Assembly: GCA_041776485.1 (NCBI GenBank)
Contig: JBHBQE010000006.1
Coordinates: 131,566-195,565 of the forward strand
DNA: 64,000 nt
Reading direction: 5' to 3'
Origin: JBHBQE01 sp041776485
Lineage (GTDB): Bacteria; Bacillota; Clostridia; Lachnospirales; Lachnospiraceae
This document shows, one piece after another, positions 17,144-26,331 of this stretch. Made by a program: the position numbers and the translations under genes. The first letter of the stretch is position 1. Each line of letters opens with the position of its first letter. The notes below the pieces were generated by a model. It saw only the letters and a list, made by a program, of their open reading frames with translations, searched no databases and was not told the DNA's origin.

Positions 17144-18721
17144 ATGAAGAAAACAATAGCTAAATTAGTATCTTTAATGATGATTGTATTATTTTTAACT
17201 TCCTGCGGGAAAGCAGACACTAAAGCACCGGACAATACAGGCGCCACGGCAGGAGATAAAGTAGTAAAGCTGGGCTCTACAGGATTTTGGTGCAATGAGG
17301 ATATGGAGCCTGCGGCTGGAGATGTGTGGAATGGCTGGTATATAGGATATTATGGTATATCTCAACAGCTTTTCAAATTAAATGAGGATTTTAATCCGGA
17401 GCCTTGGCTTGCTCTGGGATCCGAGAAAATTGATGAATGCACCTGGGAGATTGAATTAAGGGATGATGTATACTTTCATAATGGTGAAAAGATGACAGCT
17501 GAGTCTGTTAAGAATTGCTTTGAAAGGACAATCAAGGTTAATGAAAGGGCTGCTGCTGAGGACTGGATTGAAGGCTTTAGTGCAGAGGGACAGATATTAA
17601 CCGTTAAAACCAGCAGAAATATTGCTACATTGCCAAACAGCTTTTCAGATCCCCTTTGGGTTGTGTATTATGCAGATACCGAAGTAGATTATAATGATGG
17701 TAAGGATTATTTTACGGGACCTTATGTTCTGGAGTCATTTTCCGCGTTTGATGAGACCGTTGTTGTAAAAAATGATAATTACTGGGGAGAGGAGCCTAAG
17801 CTTGACAGGGTACATTTTATAACAATCGCCGATGATGAGTCTGCAGCAATGGCATTGGAAAATGGAGAGATTGATATGATATATCCTGTTAATTCCGGTG
17901 CTGTAGGAGCTATTAATGATAATAAAAATATTATTCTTGATACGGTAGTTTCCAATAGAGGTGATTTTTTGGATTTTAATTTAAAACATGCCGCAACTGG
18001 AGATATTGCAGTCAGACGGGCAATTTCCATGTGCATAGACAGAGAGGGCTTTGCCGAGAAAATATGTAATAATGCGGTAACACCCTCATACGGAATATAT
18101 AGTGAGGCACTCCCCTTTGGCGGTACGGATAAGCTGGATGTAAGCATAAAGGAGCTTGATGTTGATGGGGCAAAAAAGGAATTGGAAAATGCAGGTTATA
18201 AGGACAGTAACGGTGACGGAACTCTTGATAAGGGCGGAGTTGAGCTTGATATTAACATGATTGTAAGAAGCAAGGATACAGGCATGATTAATATGTGTGA
18301 AGATTTATCCAGCAGACTTTCTGAAATAGGAATAAAGCTTAATATCACACAAATGGAAAATACAGCAGACACATTAGCTGCAGGAGATTATGACATAGCA
18401 AGCTCATCCTATGCAATGGCGCCAATAGGAACCGCAGATTATTTTGCAAGACTTAAATTCAAATCTGATAGTGAGTTAAATTATGGAGGATTTGCCAATA
18501 ATGAGGTGGACTCATTAATTAAACAAATGGAAGAAACTGAAAATACAGATGAAATAAATGAATTATCTTATAAGATTCAACAGATAATATTGGATAATGT
18601 GCCATATGTATTTTACGCACATACAAATTTTGTGGTAGCAATATCTGATAGAATAGTTGGATATGAAAATAATCCTACCGAGTATTATTGCTTAGATGAA
18701 TACCTGGATATTAAGCAGTAA
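17144..18721 (+). CDS. ABC importer substrate-binding lipoprotein (peptide/nickel type)
   Basis: 525 residues, SBP family 5 (OppA/DppA/NikA). The signal peptide ends in a lipobox LTSC, so the protein is lipid-anchored outside the membrane. Family features include a WYIGYYGISQQLFKLNED opening, WEIELRDDVYFHNGEKMTAE, and a C-terminal segment typical of the family. It delivers its ligand to the ABC proteins encoded downstream. Peptide, nickel complex or metallophore cannot be told apart by reading. The 116-bp gap after it contains no clear terminator, so the operon probably continues. Confidence 0.92.
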   Translation: MKKTIAKLVSLMMIVLFLTSCGKADTKAPDNTGATAGDKVVKLGSTGFWCNEDMEPAAGDVWNGWYIGYYGISQQLFKLNEDFNPEPWLALGSEKIDECTWEIELRDDVYFHNGEKMTAESVKNCFERTIKVNERAAAEDWIEGFSAEGQILTVKTSRNIATLPNSFSDPLWVVYYADTEVDYNDGKDYFTGPYVLESFSAFDETVVVKNDNYWGEEPKLDRVHFITIADDESAAMALENGEIDMIYPVNSGAVGAINDNKNIILDTVVSNRGDFLDFNLKHAATGDIAVRRAISMCIDREGFAEKICNNAVTPSYGIYSEALPFGGTDKLDVSIKELDVDGAKKELENAGYKDSNGDGTLDKGGVELDINMIVRSKDTGMINMCEDLSSRLSEIGIKLNITQMENTADTLAAGDYDIASSSYAMAPIGTADYFARLKFKSDSELNYGGFANNEVDSLIKQMEETENTDEINELSYKIQQIILDNVPYVFYAHTNFVVAISDRIVGYENNPTEYYCLDEYLDIKQ

Positions 18722-18837
18722 GGTCAATATTGATTATAGGTGAAAAATATAATTAATATGGATTGTCCCCGGGAAATATTCAGTAAGGACAAGGAATATT
18801 ATATCATTGCATACGGCTTTGGCAGAAAAGAGAGAAA

Positions 18838-19710
18838 ATGAGTAATGATAAAATTTTAGAAATATCTGATTTATCGGTTTCCTATAAGGACAGTACTGCT
18901 ATAGATAATGTTTCATTTACTCTATCCCAAGGGGAAGTCCTTGGGATAGTTGGCGAAAGTGGAAGCGGGAAAAGCACTTTATTAAAAAGTATATTGGGAC
19001 TGTTAGATGACGAGGGAAAAATTACAGGTGGAGAGGTAATCTATCGTGGTGAAAATTTAATTGATATAAATGAAAAAAAACATAGAGAGATTTGCGGCAG
19101 TAATATTTCTATGATTTTTCAGTATCCCATGCTGTCACTCGATCCTATTGTAAAAATTGAGGATATTTTCTATGACAGTCTTCGATTTCATAATAGAAAG
19201 GTGTCAAGGGAGGCTGCCAGAGAAAAAATGCTTAAAATTCTTGAAAAGTTGAATTTTGAATCACCTAAAAGAGTGGCGGCTTCCTATCCCTTTGAACTGA
19301 GCGGAGGAATGTGTCAGAGGGTTACAATTGGAATAGCCATGATGACGGGAGCAGAAATAATTTTGGCTGACGAGCCTACAAGTGCATTGGATGTTAAATC
19401 TCAGCTTCAGGTAATTGATATGCTGAATAATATTATTGAAAGTAATAATACCTCTCTTATTTTAGTTACGCATAATATGGGACTTGTGGCAAATATTGCC
19501 GACAATATCGGAGTAATGATTAAAGGTAAATTAGTGGAGTTTGGGGCAAAACAGGATGTTTTAAATAACCCAATGCACGAATATACAAGGGCACTTATTG
19601 ACTCTGTTCCCAAAATGAACGGGGCGCTACCCCAATTGGTATCCGACAGAGAATATAAAACCAACGGGAAACCTGCTTTTTGCAGCGACAAACATTGGTA
19701 TTTGAGATAA
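18838..19710 (+). CDS. ABC importer ATPase, DppD/OppD type
   Basis: 290 residues. Walker A GESGSGKST, signature LSGGMCQRV, Walker B ILADEPTSALD and a switch histidine in LVTHN. The C terminus is short and ends in a Cys-bearing tail (FCSDKHWYLR), so the iron-sulfur or Cys-rich extension seen in some DppD proteins is reduced. It pairs with the next ATPase to power the two permeases. Confidence 0.94.
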   Translation: MSNDKILEISDLSVSYKDSTAIDNVSFTLSQGEVLGIVGESGSGKSTLLKSILGLLDDEGKITGGEVIYRGENLIDINEKKHREICGSNISMIFQYPMLSLDPIVKIEDIFYDSLRFHNRKVSREAAREKMLKILEKLNFESPKRVAASYPFELSGGMCQRVTIGIAMMTGAEIILADEPTSALDVKSQLQVIDMLNNIIESNNTSLILVTHNMGLVANIADNIGVMIKGKLVEFGAKQDVLNNPMHEYTRALIDSVPKMNGALPQLVSDREYKTNGKPAFCSDKHWYLR

Positions 19711-19712
19711 AA

Positions 19713-20498
19713 ATGGAAGCAGGCACTGTAAACAAAAATATAATTGAAGTTAATAATCTGGAGAAAATATTTAAAACTAACAGGGAAAATATATCTGCCG
19801 TCAATGATGTAAGCTTTTCCATAAAGGAGGGGCAATGTCTTGGACTGATAGGGGAGAGCGGCTCCGGAAAAAGTACCGTTGCCAATATAATTACGGGATT
19901 TATAAAACCAAGCTGTGGAGAAGTAATATTTTTAGGGAAACCTTTGGAATATGGACATAAAAGAGCTGCAAGGCAGGGTAGGAAGGATATGCAAATAATA
20001 TTCCAAAATCCTGTTTCCTCATTTGAGCCTCATATGAGGGTATTAGACAGTGTTTGTGAGGGACTTCGATATTATAATCCGGGTATGCCAAAGGAAAAAA
20101 TGCAAAGTATTGCAATGAAAATGCTTTTGGAGGTTGGAATTCCCCCTTTGTATTACAACAGAAGATGTGGACAGTTAAGCGGTGGAGAATGTCAAAGGGT
20201 AGCAATTGCAAGGGCTGTTGTAAATCGTCCTAAATTTATTATTTTAGATGAGGTCACCAGTGCTTTAGATGTTTCTATTCAATCTCAGATTATGTGGATA
20301 TTAAGGGACTTAAATAAAAGGTATAATTTGTCCTATTTGTTTATTTCCCATGATTTGGCAATTGTTGCAGGTATTTGTGACCAGATTTTGGTTATGAAGG
20401 AGGGCAATATAGTTGAGAGGGGAGATACTTTAAACATATTGAATAATCCCAAACACCAGTATACGAGGCAATTAATTGATTCAATACTAACCATATGA
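19713..20498 (+). CDS. ABC importer ATPase, DppF/OppF type
   Basis: 261 residues. Walker A GESGSGKST, signature LSGGECQRV, Walker B IILDEVTSALD and FISHDLA. ATG 19713 lies two bases after the previous stop; a TTG at 19680 in frame would add eleven residues unlike the family and was not chosen. Second ATPase of the heterodimer. Confidence 0.94.
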   Translation: MEAGTVNKNIIEVNNLEKIFKTNRENISAVNDVSFSIKEGQCLGLIGESGSGKSTVANIITGFIKPSCGEVIFLGKPLEYGHKRAARQGRKDMQIIFQNPVSSFEPHMRVLDSVCEGLRYYNPGMPKEKMQSIAMKMLLEVGIPPLYYNRRCGQLSGGECQRVAIARAVVNRPKFIILDEVTSALDVSIQSQIMWILRDLNKRYNLSYLFISHDLAIVAGICDQILVMKEGNIVERGDTLNILNNPKHQYTRQLIDSILTI

Positions 20499-20511
20499 GC
20501 TTTTATATATT

Positions 20512-21468
20512 ATGAAATTATTTGTCAGATTTGTTAAAAAAATATTAATTATTATTTTGCTTTTGATAGGTATAAGCTTTATTTCCTTTTCATTTATCAG
20601 TTTGGCGCCCAGCGATGCTGCACAAATTATTTTAGAGGGAAATGGGAATATGGTTTCTCAGAAGCTATTGGAGGCTAAGAGGGCAGAGCTTGGTCTTGAT
20701 AAGCCCTTTATGATTCAATATATAAACTGGGTAAGCGGTGCAATAAAAGGTGATTTGGGAGTGTCTTTTAAATCCCAAAATCCTGTTGTTTATGAATTAG
20801 GGGATGCAATGCCAAATACTATTATGCTGATTTTACCCTCTATGGTATTTGCATTTATACTTTCCTTATTAGGGGGCATAATCAGCGTGGTTTTTAAAAA
20901 CAGATTGCCTGATAACATTTTAGGTGTGCTTTCCTATATTTTTATTTCCTTTCCGAGCTTTTTTATATCTTTAATATTTTTATATATATTTGCATTGAAA
21001 TTAGGCTGGTTTAATGTGATAGGAGGCAAGGAAATCAAGGATGTTGTTTTGCCAATTATGGTATTGACACTATCCTCCAGCGCTTATATGGTAAGACAAA
21101 TCAGAGAATATATATTAAAGGAGTATAAAAAGGATTATGTAACCGCATATTTTGCCAGGGGTGCGGGCAAAATGGAGATATTATTTAAATATATATTAAA
21201 AAATGCCTTGCCCCCGATTATTACAACGGTTGGGCTTGTTATGGGAGCTTCCTTAGGAGGAACTATAATAGTAGAAAATATATTTAATATAAGGGGTATG
21301 GGAAGGCTTATTATAACAGCTATTCAAAACAGGGATTATCCCTTGATTCAGGGCTATGTTTTGTATATGGCGCTGGTTTTTTTATGCGTCAATGCTCTGG
21401 TGGATATAAGCTATATAATAATTGACCCGAGGGTAAGGCTTGGAAAGAGAGAAAATAATGAGCAGTAA
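20512..21468 (+). CDS. ABC importer permease, DppB type
   Basis: 318 residues, about six transmembrane helices. An N-terminal helix with SLAPSD (the family usually reads PGDPA) precedes the BPD_transp_1 domain. The coupling motif ARGAGKMEILFKYILKNALPP is close to the EAA consensus. The order after the two ATPases (binding protein, ATPase, ATPase, permease, permease) is rearranged compared with E. coli dpp. Confidence 0.94.
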   Translation: MKLFVRFVKKILIIILLLIGISFISFSFISLAPSDAAQIILEGNGNMVSQKLLEAKRAELGLDKPFMIQYINWVSGAIKGDLGVSFKSQNPVVYELGDAMPNTIMLILPSMVFAFILSLLGGIISVVFKNRLPDNILGVLSYIFISFPSFFISLIFLYIFALKLGWFNVIGGKEIKDVVLPIMVLTLSSSAYMVRQIREYILKEYKKDYVTAYFARGAGKMEILFKYILKNALPPIITTVGLVMGASLGGTIIVENIFNIRGMGRLIITAIQNRDYPLIQGYVLYMALVFLCVNALVDISYIIIDPRVRLGKRENNEQ

Positions 21469-22261
21469 GAAAAAGATCTGTCTTGGTATAATATTTCTCT
21501 TGGCAATTCTTGTGATAACTCTCATAGGACAAATATATACACCTTATGATCCTAACCGTACACAGCTTTCTGCTTCCCTTGTCAGCCCATGTAAGGAATT
21601 TATATTTGGTACGGATAAATTGGGGCGGGATATATTTTCACGTTTGCTGGCAGGCATGGCAAATACTGTTTTTGCAGCAATTATCGTAAATATTTTTTCA
21701 TTTATTATCGGTGCTTTCCTGGGCATATTAAGCGGATATACAGGAGGCAGACTGGAGAAGCTTATCATGGTATTTACAACATTGCTCCAGGCTTTTCCTC
21801 AATTTGTGCTGATTGTAACCCTTGCAGGCATAATGGGAAGCAGTTTGAAAAATAGTATTATTGCATTGATAATTGTGTCCTGGATACCCTATGCAAGGGT
21901 TTCAAGAAGTCTGGTTATTTCCATAAAAAACAGTGATTATATAAAGTCTGCCTATATGTGCGGTGCAAATCAGCTGACAATTTTTATTAAGTATATACTG
22001 CCTAATATATCCGGTCCTTTGCTGGTAACAGCCATGATAGATATAGGAAATGTCATACTGAGCCTGGCAGCTTTATCCTATTTGGGATTGGGAGCTGCAA
22101 AGCCTGCAATTGAATGGGGGAGTATGATGAGTGAAGCGAAACAAACTATGTTATATGCACCATGGAGTATTGCTTTTCCGGGAATTGCAATTTTTATAGT
22201 GGTTTTTGTGTTTAATTTTCTTGGAGAGGGAATAGCGGAGGCATTAAATAAAAGCAGATAG
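21458..22261 (+). CDS. ABC importer permease, DppC type
   Basis: 267 residues with an N-terminal transmembrane helix, the DppC-type loop containing FGTDKLGRDIFSRLL, and the permease domain with its EAA-type loop (YMCGANQLTIFIKYILPN). ATG 21458 overlaps the dppB-like gene by 11 bases; a TTG at 21440 lacks family support. Confidence 0.94.
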   Translation: MSSKKKICLGIIFLLAILVITLIGQIYTPYDPNRTQLSASLVSPCKEFIFGTDKLGRDIFSRLLAGMANTVFAAIIVNIFSFIIGAFLGILSGYTGGRLEKLIMVFTTLLQAFPQFVLIVTLAGIMGSSLKNSIIALIIVSWIPYARVSRSLVISIKNSDYIKSAYMCGANQLTIFIKYILPNISGPLLVTAMIDIGNVILSLAALSYLGLGAAKPAIEWGSMMSEAKQTMLYAPWSIAFPGIAIFIVVFVFNFLGEGIAEALNKSR

Positions 22262-22281
22262 ATATCATATATGGAGAGGTT

Positions 22282-23652
22282 ATGCTAAATAAAGCGAATA
22301 ATATAGACTTAACCAAGGGGGTGGTGGCAAAGCAGCTCATGCTGTATTTTGTGCCGATATTATTAGGAAGTCTGTTCCAACAGCTGTATACTACAGTTGA
22401 CGCAATAATATTAGGGCAATTTGCAGGAAAGATAGGGCTTGCTTCCATTGACGCAATCTATAGCCTTATAAAGCTTCCTGTTAATTTTTTTGTAGGACTG
22501 TCCACGGGCGCAACGATTTTAATTTCCCAGTACTTTGGGGCAGGAAATGAAAAATTAATGTCAAAGGCTGTCCATACAGGGATTTATTTTGCCATTGCGG
22601 GAGGGGCAATTCTATCGGTGACGGGGGTTATTTTTGCACCTGTATTCCTTAATTATATAAATGTACCTTGCGGAATATACAGATATTCCCTATCCTACGC
22701 TCAGACAATTTTTGCAGGGCTTGTTTTGTCTTTATTATACAATATTGGATCAGGTATACTTCGTGCGGTTGGCGATTCTAAGACACCTTTTTATATATTA
22801 ATTATTTCTGAAATATGCAATATCATATTGGATTTTGTATTTATTGCAGGTCTAAGCTTAAATTCCTTCGGAGCAGCGCTTGCTACGGTTATATCCCAGG
22901 GGATAAGTGCTGTTCTTATTATGATTATATTGAGCAGAACAGGGCGAGCCTACAGGTTTAATCTGTTTAAAATTAATTTTGACAAAGCTATACTGGCTTC
23001 TATTTTTAGAATCGGCTTGCCTGTCGGGTTTCAATCCGCCCTGTATCCGGTGGCAAATATGATGATTCAATCCAGTATAAACAGTACAGGCACAGATAAT
23101 ATTGCCGCATGGGCATTGTGCGGCAAGCTGGATTTTATGGTTTGGCTTGTTACAGATTCACTGGCGGCGGCAATTTCCACCTTTGTAGCACAAAACTATG
23201 GAGCAAAGAAGCATTCCAGAATGATAAGCGGAGTAAGAAGCGGTATGGTGATAAATATGGCATTAGTTGCGGGAATGGGTATAATACTGTATTTTTTCAG
23301 CGTGCCATTGGGCAATTTATTTATTAATTCAAGGGATTTTTACATCGCAGAAGCGGCAGGAGATATAATGAGGTTTTTTGCACCTATTTATATACTTTAT
23401 GTGATTGGTGAGGTATATTCCGGAGCCATACGGGGTACGGGAAAGACCTTTAAGCCTATGGTAGTAACTCTTGTGGGTACCTGTGCAATCAGAATATTAT
23501 GGGTAACATTTTTTATTCCTGACAATCCGGACATTTTCAGTATTTTATGGTGCTATCCCATATCATGGGGATTGACTGCAGGAGCTTTCTTTATATATTA
23601 CCGAATTCACGAAAGGGGTATGGAACGTGATTTTTTACACCGCCAAATTTGA
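22282..23652 (+). CDS. MATE-family efflux transporter
   Basis: 456 residues, twelve predicted transmembrane helices in two MatE repeats. The opening DLTKGVVAKQLMLYF is typical of clostridial MATE proteins. It is a Na+ or H+ driven exporter of drugs or metabolites. It follows the permease gene by 20 bases with a GGAGAGG ribosome site, so it is probably the last gene of the importer operon. Confidence 0.93.
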   Translation: MLNKANNIDLTKGVVAKQLMLYFVPILLGSLFQQLYTTVDAIILGQFAGKIGLASIDAIYSLIKLPVNFFVGLSTGATILISQYFGAGNEKLMSKAVHTGIYFAIAGGAILSVTGVIFAPVFLNYINVPCGIYRYSLSYAQTIFAGLVLSLLYNIGSGILRAVGDSKTPFYILIISEICNIILDFVFIAGLSLNSFGAALATVISQGISAVLIMIILSRTGRAYRFNLFKINFDKAILASIFRIGLPVGFQSALYPVANMMIQSSINSTGTDNIAAWALCGKLDFMVWLVTDSLAAAISTFVAQNYGAKKHSRMISGVRSGMVINMALVAGMGIILYFFSVPLGNLFINSRDFYIAEAAGDIMRFFAPIYILYVIGEVYSGAIRGTGKTFKPMVVTLVGTCAIRILWVTFFIPDNPDIFSILWCYPISWGLTAGAFFIYYRIHERGMERDFLHRQI

Positions 23653-23782
23653 CTTATCGTTTAATATGTGTTATACATAAAAAGTATTCATAACAATATC
23701 TCAATAAACAGCTCAGCATATTTATATATACCGAGTGTTTGATATTTTATGTCTGTATAGATTTACACTATAAGGAGTGATT

Positions 23783-25783
23783 ATGACTGGACGAAAGATA
23801 AAGAGATTGTTTGCACTTGCCCTTAGTTTAATGCTGATATTTGGATTTTTGCCATTTATGAGTATTGAAGTGGAGGCTGCGGGAGAGGCGATTGTTCTCG
23901 GAGGAGGCGCAATTAACCCGGGACAGGTTATTTATATGGGAAATAACGGCACGCCGGAGGCTATGCAGTGGAGAGTGCTGGGGGCAGCCAATGACGGGGA
24001 CAGCAATTCCAGACTGCTGCTGTCGGAGTACGTATTAGAGAGTTTGGAATATGACAGTAATCCGTCACATTACCATTGCAGTTGGGATATCAGTGATATT
24101 AAGCCTCGCTGCGCTGCTCTTTATAATTATTTCCAACCTGTAGAACAAAATGCTATAAAGGCTACCAGTAAGGTTGATGAATTTTATAATTTGACCCAGG
24201 AAGCAGGCGGGATTAGCCACGCAACATTTTTAGCGTCCAGTCTTAATAATGAGAGAATATTTATACTCTCAGTGGAAGAGGCGATAAATTACTTTAGCGG
24301 CAACGAAGACAGAATTGCCTATAATAAAAGCAATTTATCTGAAGCGAAATACTGGTGGTTAAGATCTATGAATTCCGCTACCGCAGAGGGAGGAGATGTA
24401 TATCCAACCGGTGCGTTGTTTTGTACAAATGTATATGATAATGTTCCTACTTTCAGACCGGCATTTAACCTTGATTTATCAAGGGTGGTATATACGAGAA
24501 ACTTTACAGGTAATATATCAGGTACTGTTGGAGGAGGGGCATTGTCAGAAAATCCTCAAAGCAACACTAATGAAGCCCATTTGGTGCTTTTGGATGATAC
24601 AAGAAGCTTTAAAGCGGGCACCGCTCCTGACGAGAAGAATCTTACAGTATACGAGGGATATTCCAACTGGGGAGTTAATATAAAGTACAGCGAAGCAAAA
24701 ACCGGAGCAAATGAGTACGTATCAGCCATGCTTTGCAGCGGTGACAGCGTGCTCTATTATGGAAACATAGCAAACAATTCGGAGTCCGGCAGTCAAAAGG
24801 TCAGCATACCTAGGGGACTAGCACCGGGAAGCTATAACCTCAGGCTTTTTAATGAGTCGATGAACGGCACGCAGTTTCCTGATGAGTCAAGCGCTATGGT
24901 AACTATTCCGATTACAGTTAAAGCAATACCTAAGGTATCTGTAAGCATAAGCGGAAAAGGAAAGGCGGAAGCAAATCCTACCAGTGCAATCCCCGGAAGC
25001 AGGATAAAGCTTACATTTACGGCAGAGCCTGGAAACCGTCTAAGAGAGTGGAAGGTAGCCACAGGAGATGTTGAAATAGGCATTGACAATACATTTATAA
25101 TGCCGGATAAAAATGTAAATATAATAGCTGTTTTTGAGGAAATACCCAAGGCTGATAACAAGGACAGTAATAATAACACTAACAGTAATCAACAAAATAT
25201 TGTAGTTCCTGCACCTGCGCCTGTGCCTGCAGCAAATCCGGTTGCCGGTACTGTTACAAGAGCTGCCGGTGCAAGACCTGTTGGTACAAATACAGCGAAA
25301 GCCGGCAGTGGAGGAAAGATTTCATTTTTAAAGACCTCTAATAAATGGGCTAAAAATAGCGGAGATTTAGAGCTGGAAACCAATGGCAAAGGGGTCAAGC
25401 TGTCTGAGGTTTATGTGGATAAAGCTCCTATTACCGATAAGGATTATACTGTAAAGGAGAATGGCGAGGGAAAGACGATATTGAGTATAAACGCTTCCTA
25501 TCTGGAGACTCTAAGCCCGGGTGTTCACACCATTAAAGCAAATGCTGATAAAACAATTTTGGAAACTACCGTTACAATAGAGGCTGAGGAGACTGCAGAA
25601 CCTGTTGAGGAGGTTTCAGAGGAGAAAGGCAGCGATACCGCTGTTGAAGCCTCTGAGGATACCTCTATGAATGTTGACGAAGAAAAGCCAAAAGGATTTT
25701 CTCCTGCTGCTGTAGCAGCCGTTGTGGTACTGGGAGCTGCAGGAGTTGGAGGAGGAGCTTTATTCTTCAAATTTAAAAAGTAA
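23783..25783 (+). CDS. Multidomain surface protein (DUF6273-like, repeat and X2-like domains)
   Basis: A cell-surface protein of 666 residues. It has a signal peptide (about 1-32, ending EVEAAG) and then a domain of about 210 residues with the W-R-V-L opening and WWLRS motif seen in DUF6273-type domains. Next are a beta domain (about 250-370), a bacterial repeat domain (about 390-455, GKGKAEANPTSAIPGSRIKL), a Pro/Ala linker, and a domain resembling CBM X2 (about 515-610). An acidic spacer and a C-terminal transmembrane helix with a basic tail end the protein; no LPXTG motif is present. ATG 23783 follows AAGGAG at 23772. Probably an adhesin or carbohydrate-contact protein. Confidence 0.85.
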   Translation: MTGRKIKRLFALALSLMLIFGFLPFMSIEVEAAGEAIVLGGGAINPGQVIYMGNNGTPEAMQWRVLGAANDGDSNSRLLLSEYVLESLEYDSNPSHYHCSWDISDIKPRCAALYNYFQPVEQNAIKATSKVDEFYNLTQEAGGISHATFLASSLNNERIFILSVEEAINYFSGNEDRIAYNKSNLSEAKYWWLRSMNSATAEGGDVYPTGALFCTNVYDNVPTFRPAFNLDLSRVVYTRNFTGNISGTVGGGALSENPQSNTNEAHLVLLDDTRSFKAGTAPDEKNLTVYEGYSNWGVNIKYSEAKTGANEYVSAMLCSGDSVLYYGNIANNSESGSQKVSIPRGLAPGSYNLRLFNESMNGTQFPDESSAMVTIPITVKAIPKVSVSISGKGKAEANPTSAIPGSRIKLTFTAEPGNRLREWKVATGDVEIGIDNTFIMPDKNVNIIAVFEEIPKADNKDSNNNTNSNQQNIVVPAPAPVPAANPVAGTVTRAAGARPVGTNTAKAGSGGKISFLKTSNKWAKNSGDLELETNGKGVKLSEVYVDKAPITDKDYTVKENGEGKTILSINASYLETLSPGVHTIKANADKTILETTVTIEAEETAEPVEEVSEEKGSDTAVEASEDTSMNVDEEKPKGFSPAAVAAVVVLGAAGVGGGALFFKFKK

Positions 25784-25812
25784 TATATAATAAAGTGAAA
25801 TATTAAGTATTT

Positions 25813-25851
25813 ACCCCTGTACCCGGCAGTAAACCGGGTGCAGGGGTTTTA
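25813..25851 (+). terminator. Strong intrinsic terminator after the surface protein
   Basis: A 14-bp stem ACCCCTGTACCCGG / CCGGGTGCAGGGGT (one G-U pair), a 7-base loop and TTTT. It insulates the zinc operon, whose -35 box begins 3 bases later. Confidence 0.95.
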
Positions 25852-25853
25852 AT

Positions 25854-25882
25854 TTGACAAATATATTTCCAAGTGCTAAAAT
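25854..25882 (+). promoter_or_regulatory. Promoter of the Fur-family/znu operon
   Basis: TTGACA at 25854-25859, a 17-base spacer, and TAAAAT at 25877-25882 with an extended -10 TG (TGCTAAAAT). The start site is near 25889. Confidence 0.88.
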
Positions 25883-25897
25883 CGGGAATGGTTCTCA
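25883..25897. promoter_or_regulatory. Candidate Zur/Fur operator
   Basis: On the minus strand it reads TGAGAACCATTCCCG, a partial match to the Fur-family 7-1-7 box TGAnAAtnATTnTCA (GAA and TTC arms conserved). It covers the predicted start site, where binding would block transcription. The match is imperfect. Confidence 0.45.
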
Positions 25898-25911
25898 AAT
25901 TTGGAGGTATT

Positions 25912-26319
25912 ATGAAATCATATAATACGAAACAAAAGGAATTACTCATAGAGTTTTTTAAAGGTCACAGGGGTGTACATATAAATGCCGGTGATGTCTA
26001 TGAGTATTTGAAGGAACAGGGAGCGTCCATTGGACAGTCCACAATATACAGGCGTTTAGAAAGCCTTGTTGATGAGGGTGTTATCAATAAATATATTATT
26101 GATAAAAACAGCTCTGCCTGCTTTGAATATGTGGGTGAGGATAGCAGTGAGGATGAAAGCGTATGCTTCCATTGTAAATGTGATATATGTGGAAAACTCA
26201 TTCATATGAACTGTGAAAGCCTAAATAATGTCAGAAGGCATTTATTGAATGAGCATGAATTTAGTATCAATCCCTTCAGGACGGTATTTTATGGTCGCTG
26301 TAAGGAATGTATAGAATAG
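25912..26319 (+). CDS. zur: Fur-family metal regulator, probably Zur
   Basis: 135 residues. A winged-helix domain (about 1-80; GQSTIYRRLESLVDEG) is followed by a dimerisation domain with FHCKCDICGKLIHMNC and a C-terminal CxxC (RCKEC) for structural zinc. ATG 25912 follows GGAGG at 25903; the open frame reaches back to 25873 but without a ribosome site. It is first in the zinc importer operon, which argues for zinc sensing and self-regulation rather than PerR or iron Fur. Confidence 0.88.
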   Translation: MKSYNTKQKELLIEFFKGHRGVHINAGDVYEYLKEQGASIGQSTIYRRLESLVDEGVINKYIIDKNSSACFEYVGEDSSEDESVCFHCKCDICGKLIHMNCESLNNVRRHLLNEHEFSINPFRTVFYGRCKECIE

Positions 26320-26331
26320 ACAGGAGGATTT

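Noticed and set aside
18722..18837. Possible terminator after the substrate-binding lipoprotein
   Set aside because: Competing 6-7 bp stems (TTGTCC/GGACAA and AATATTC/GAATATT) have no U-tract; the operon probably reads through.
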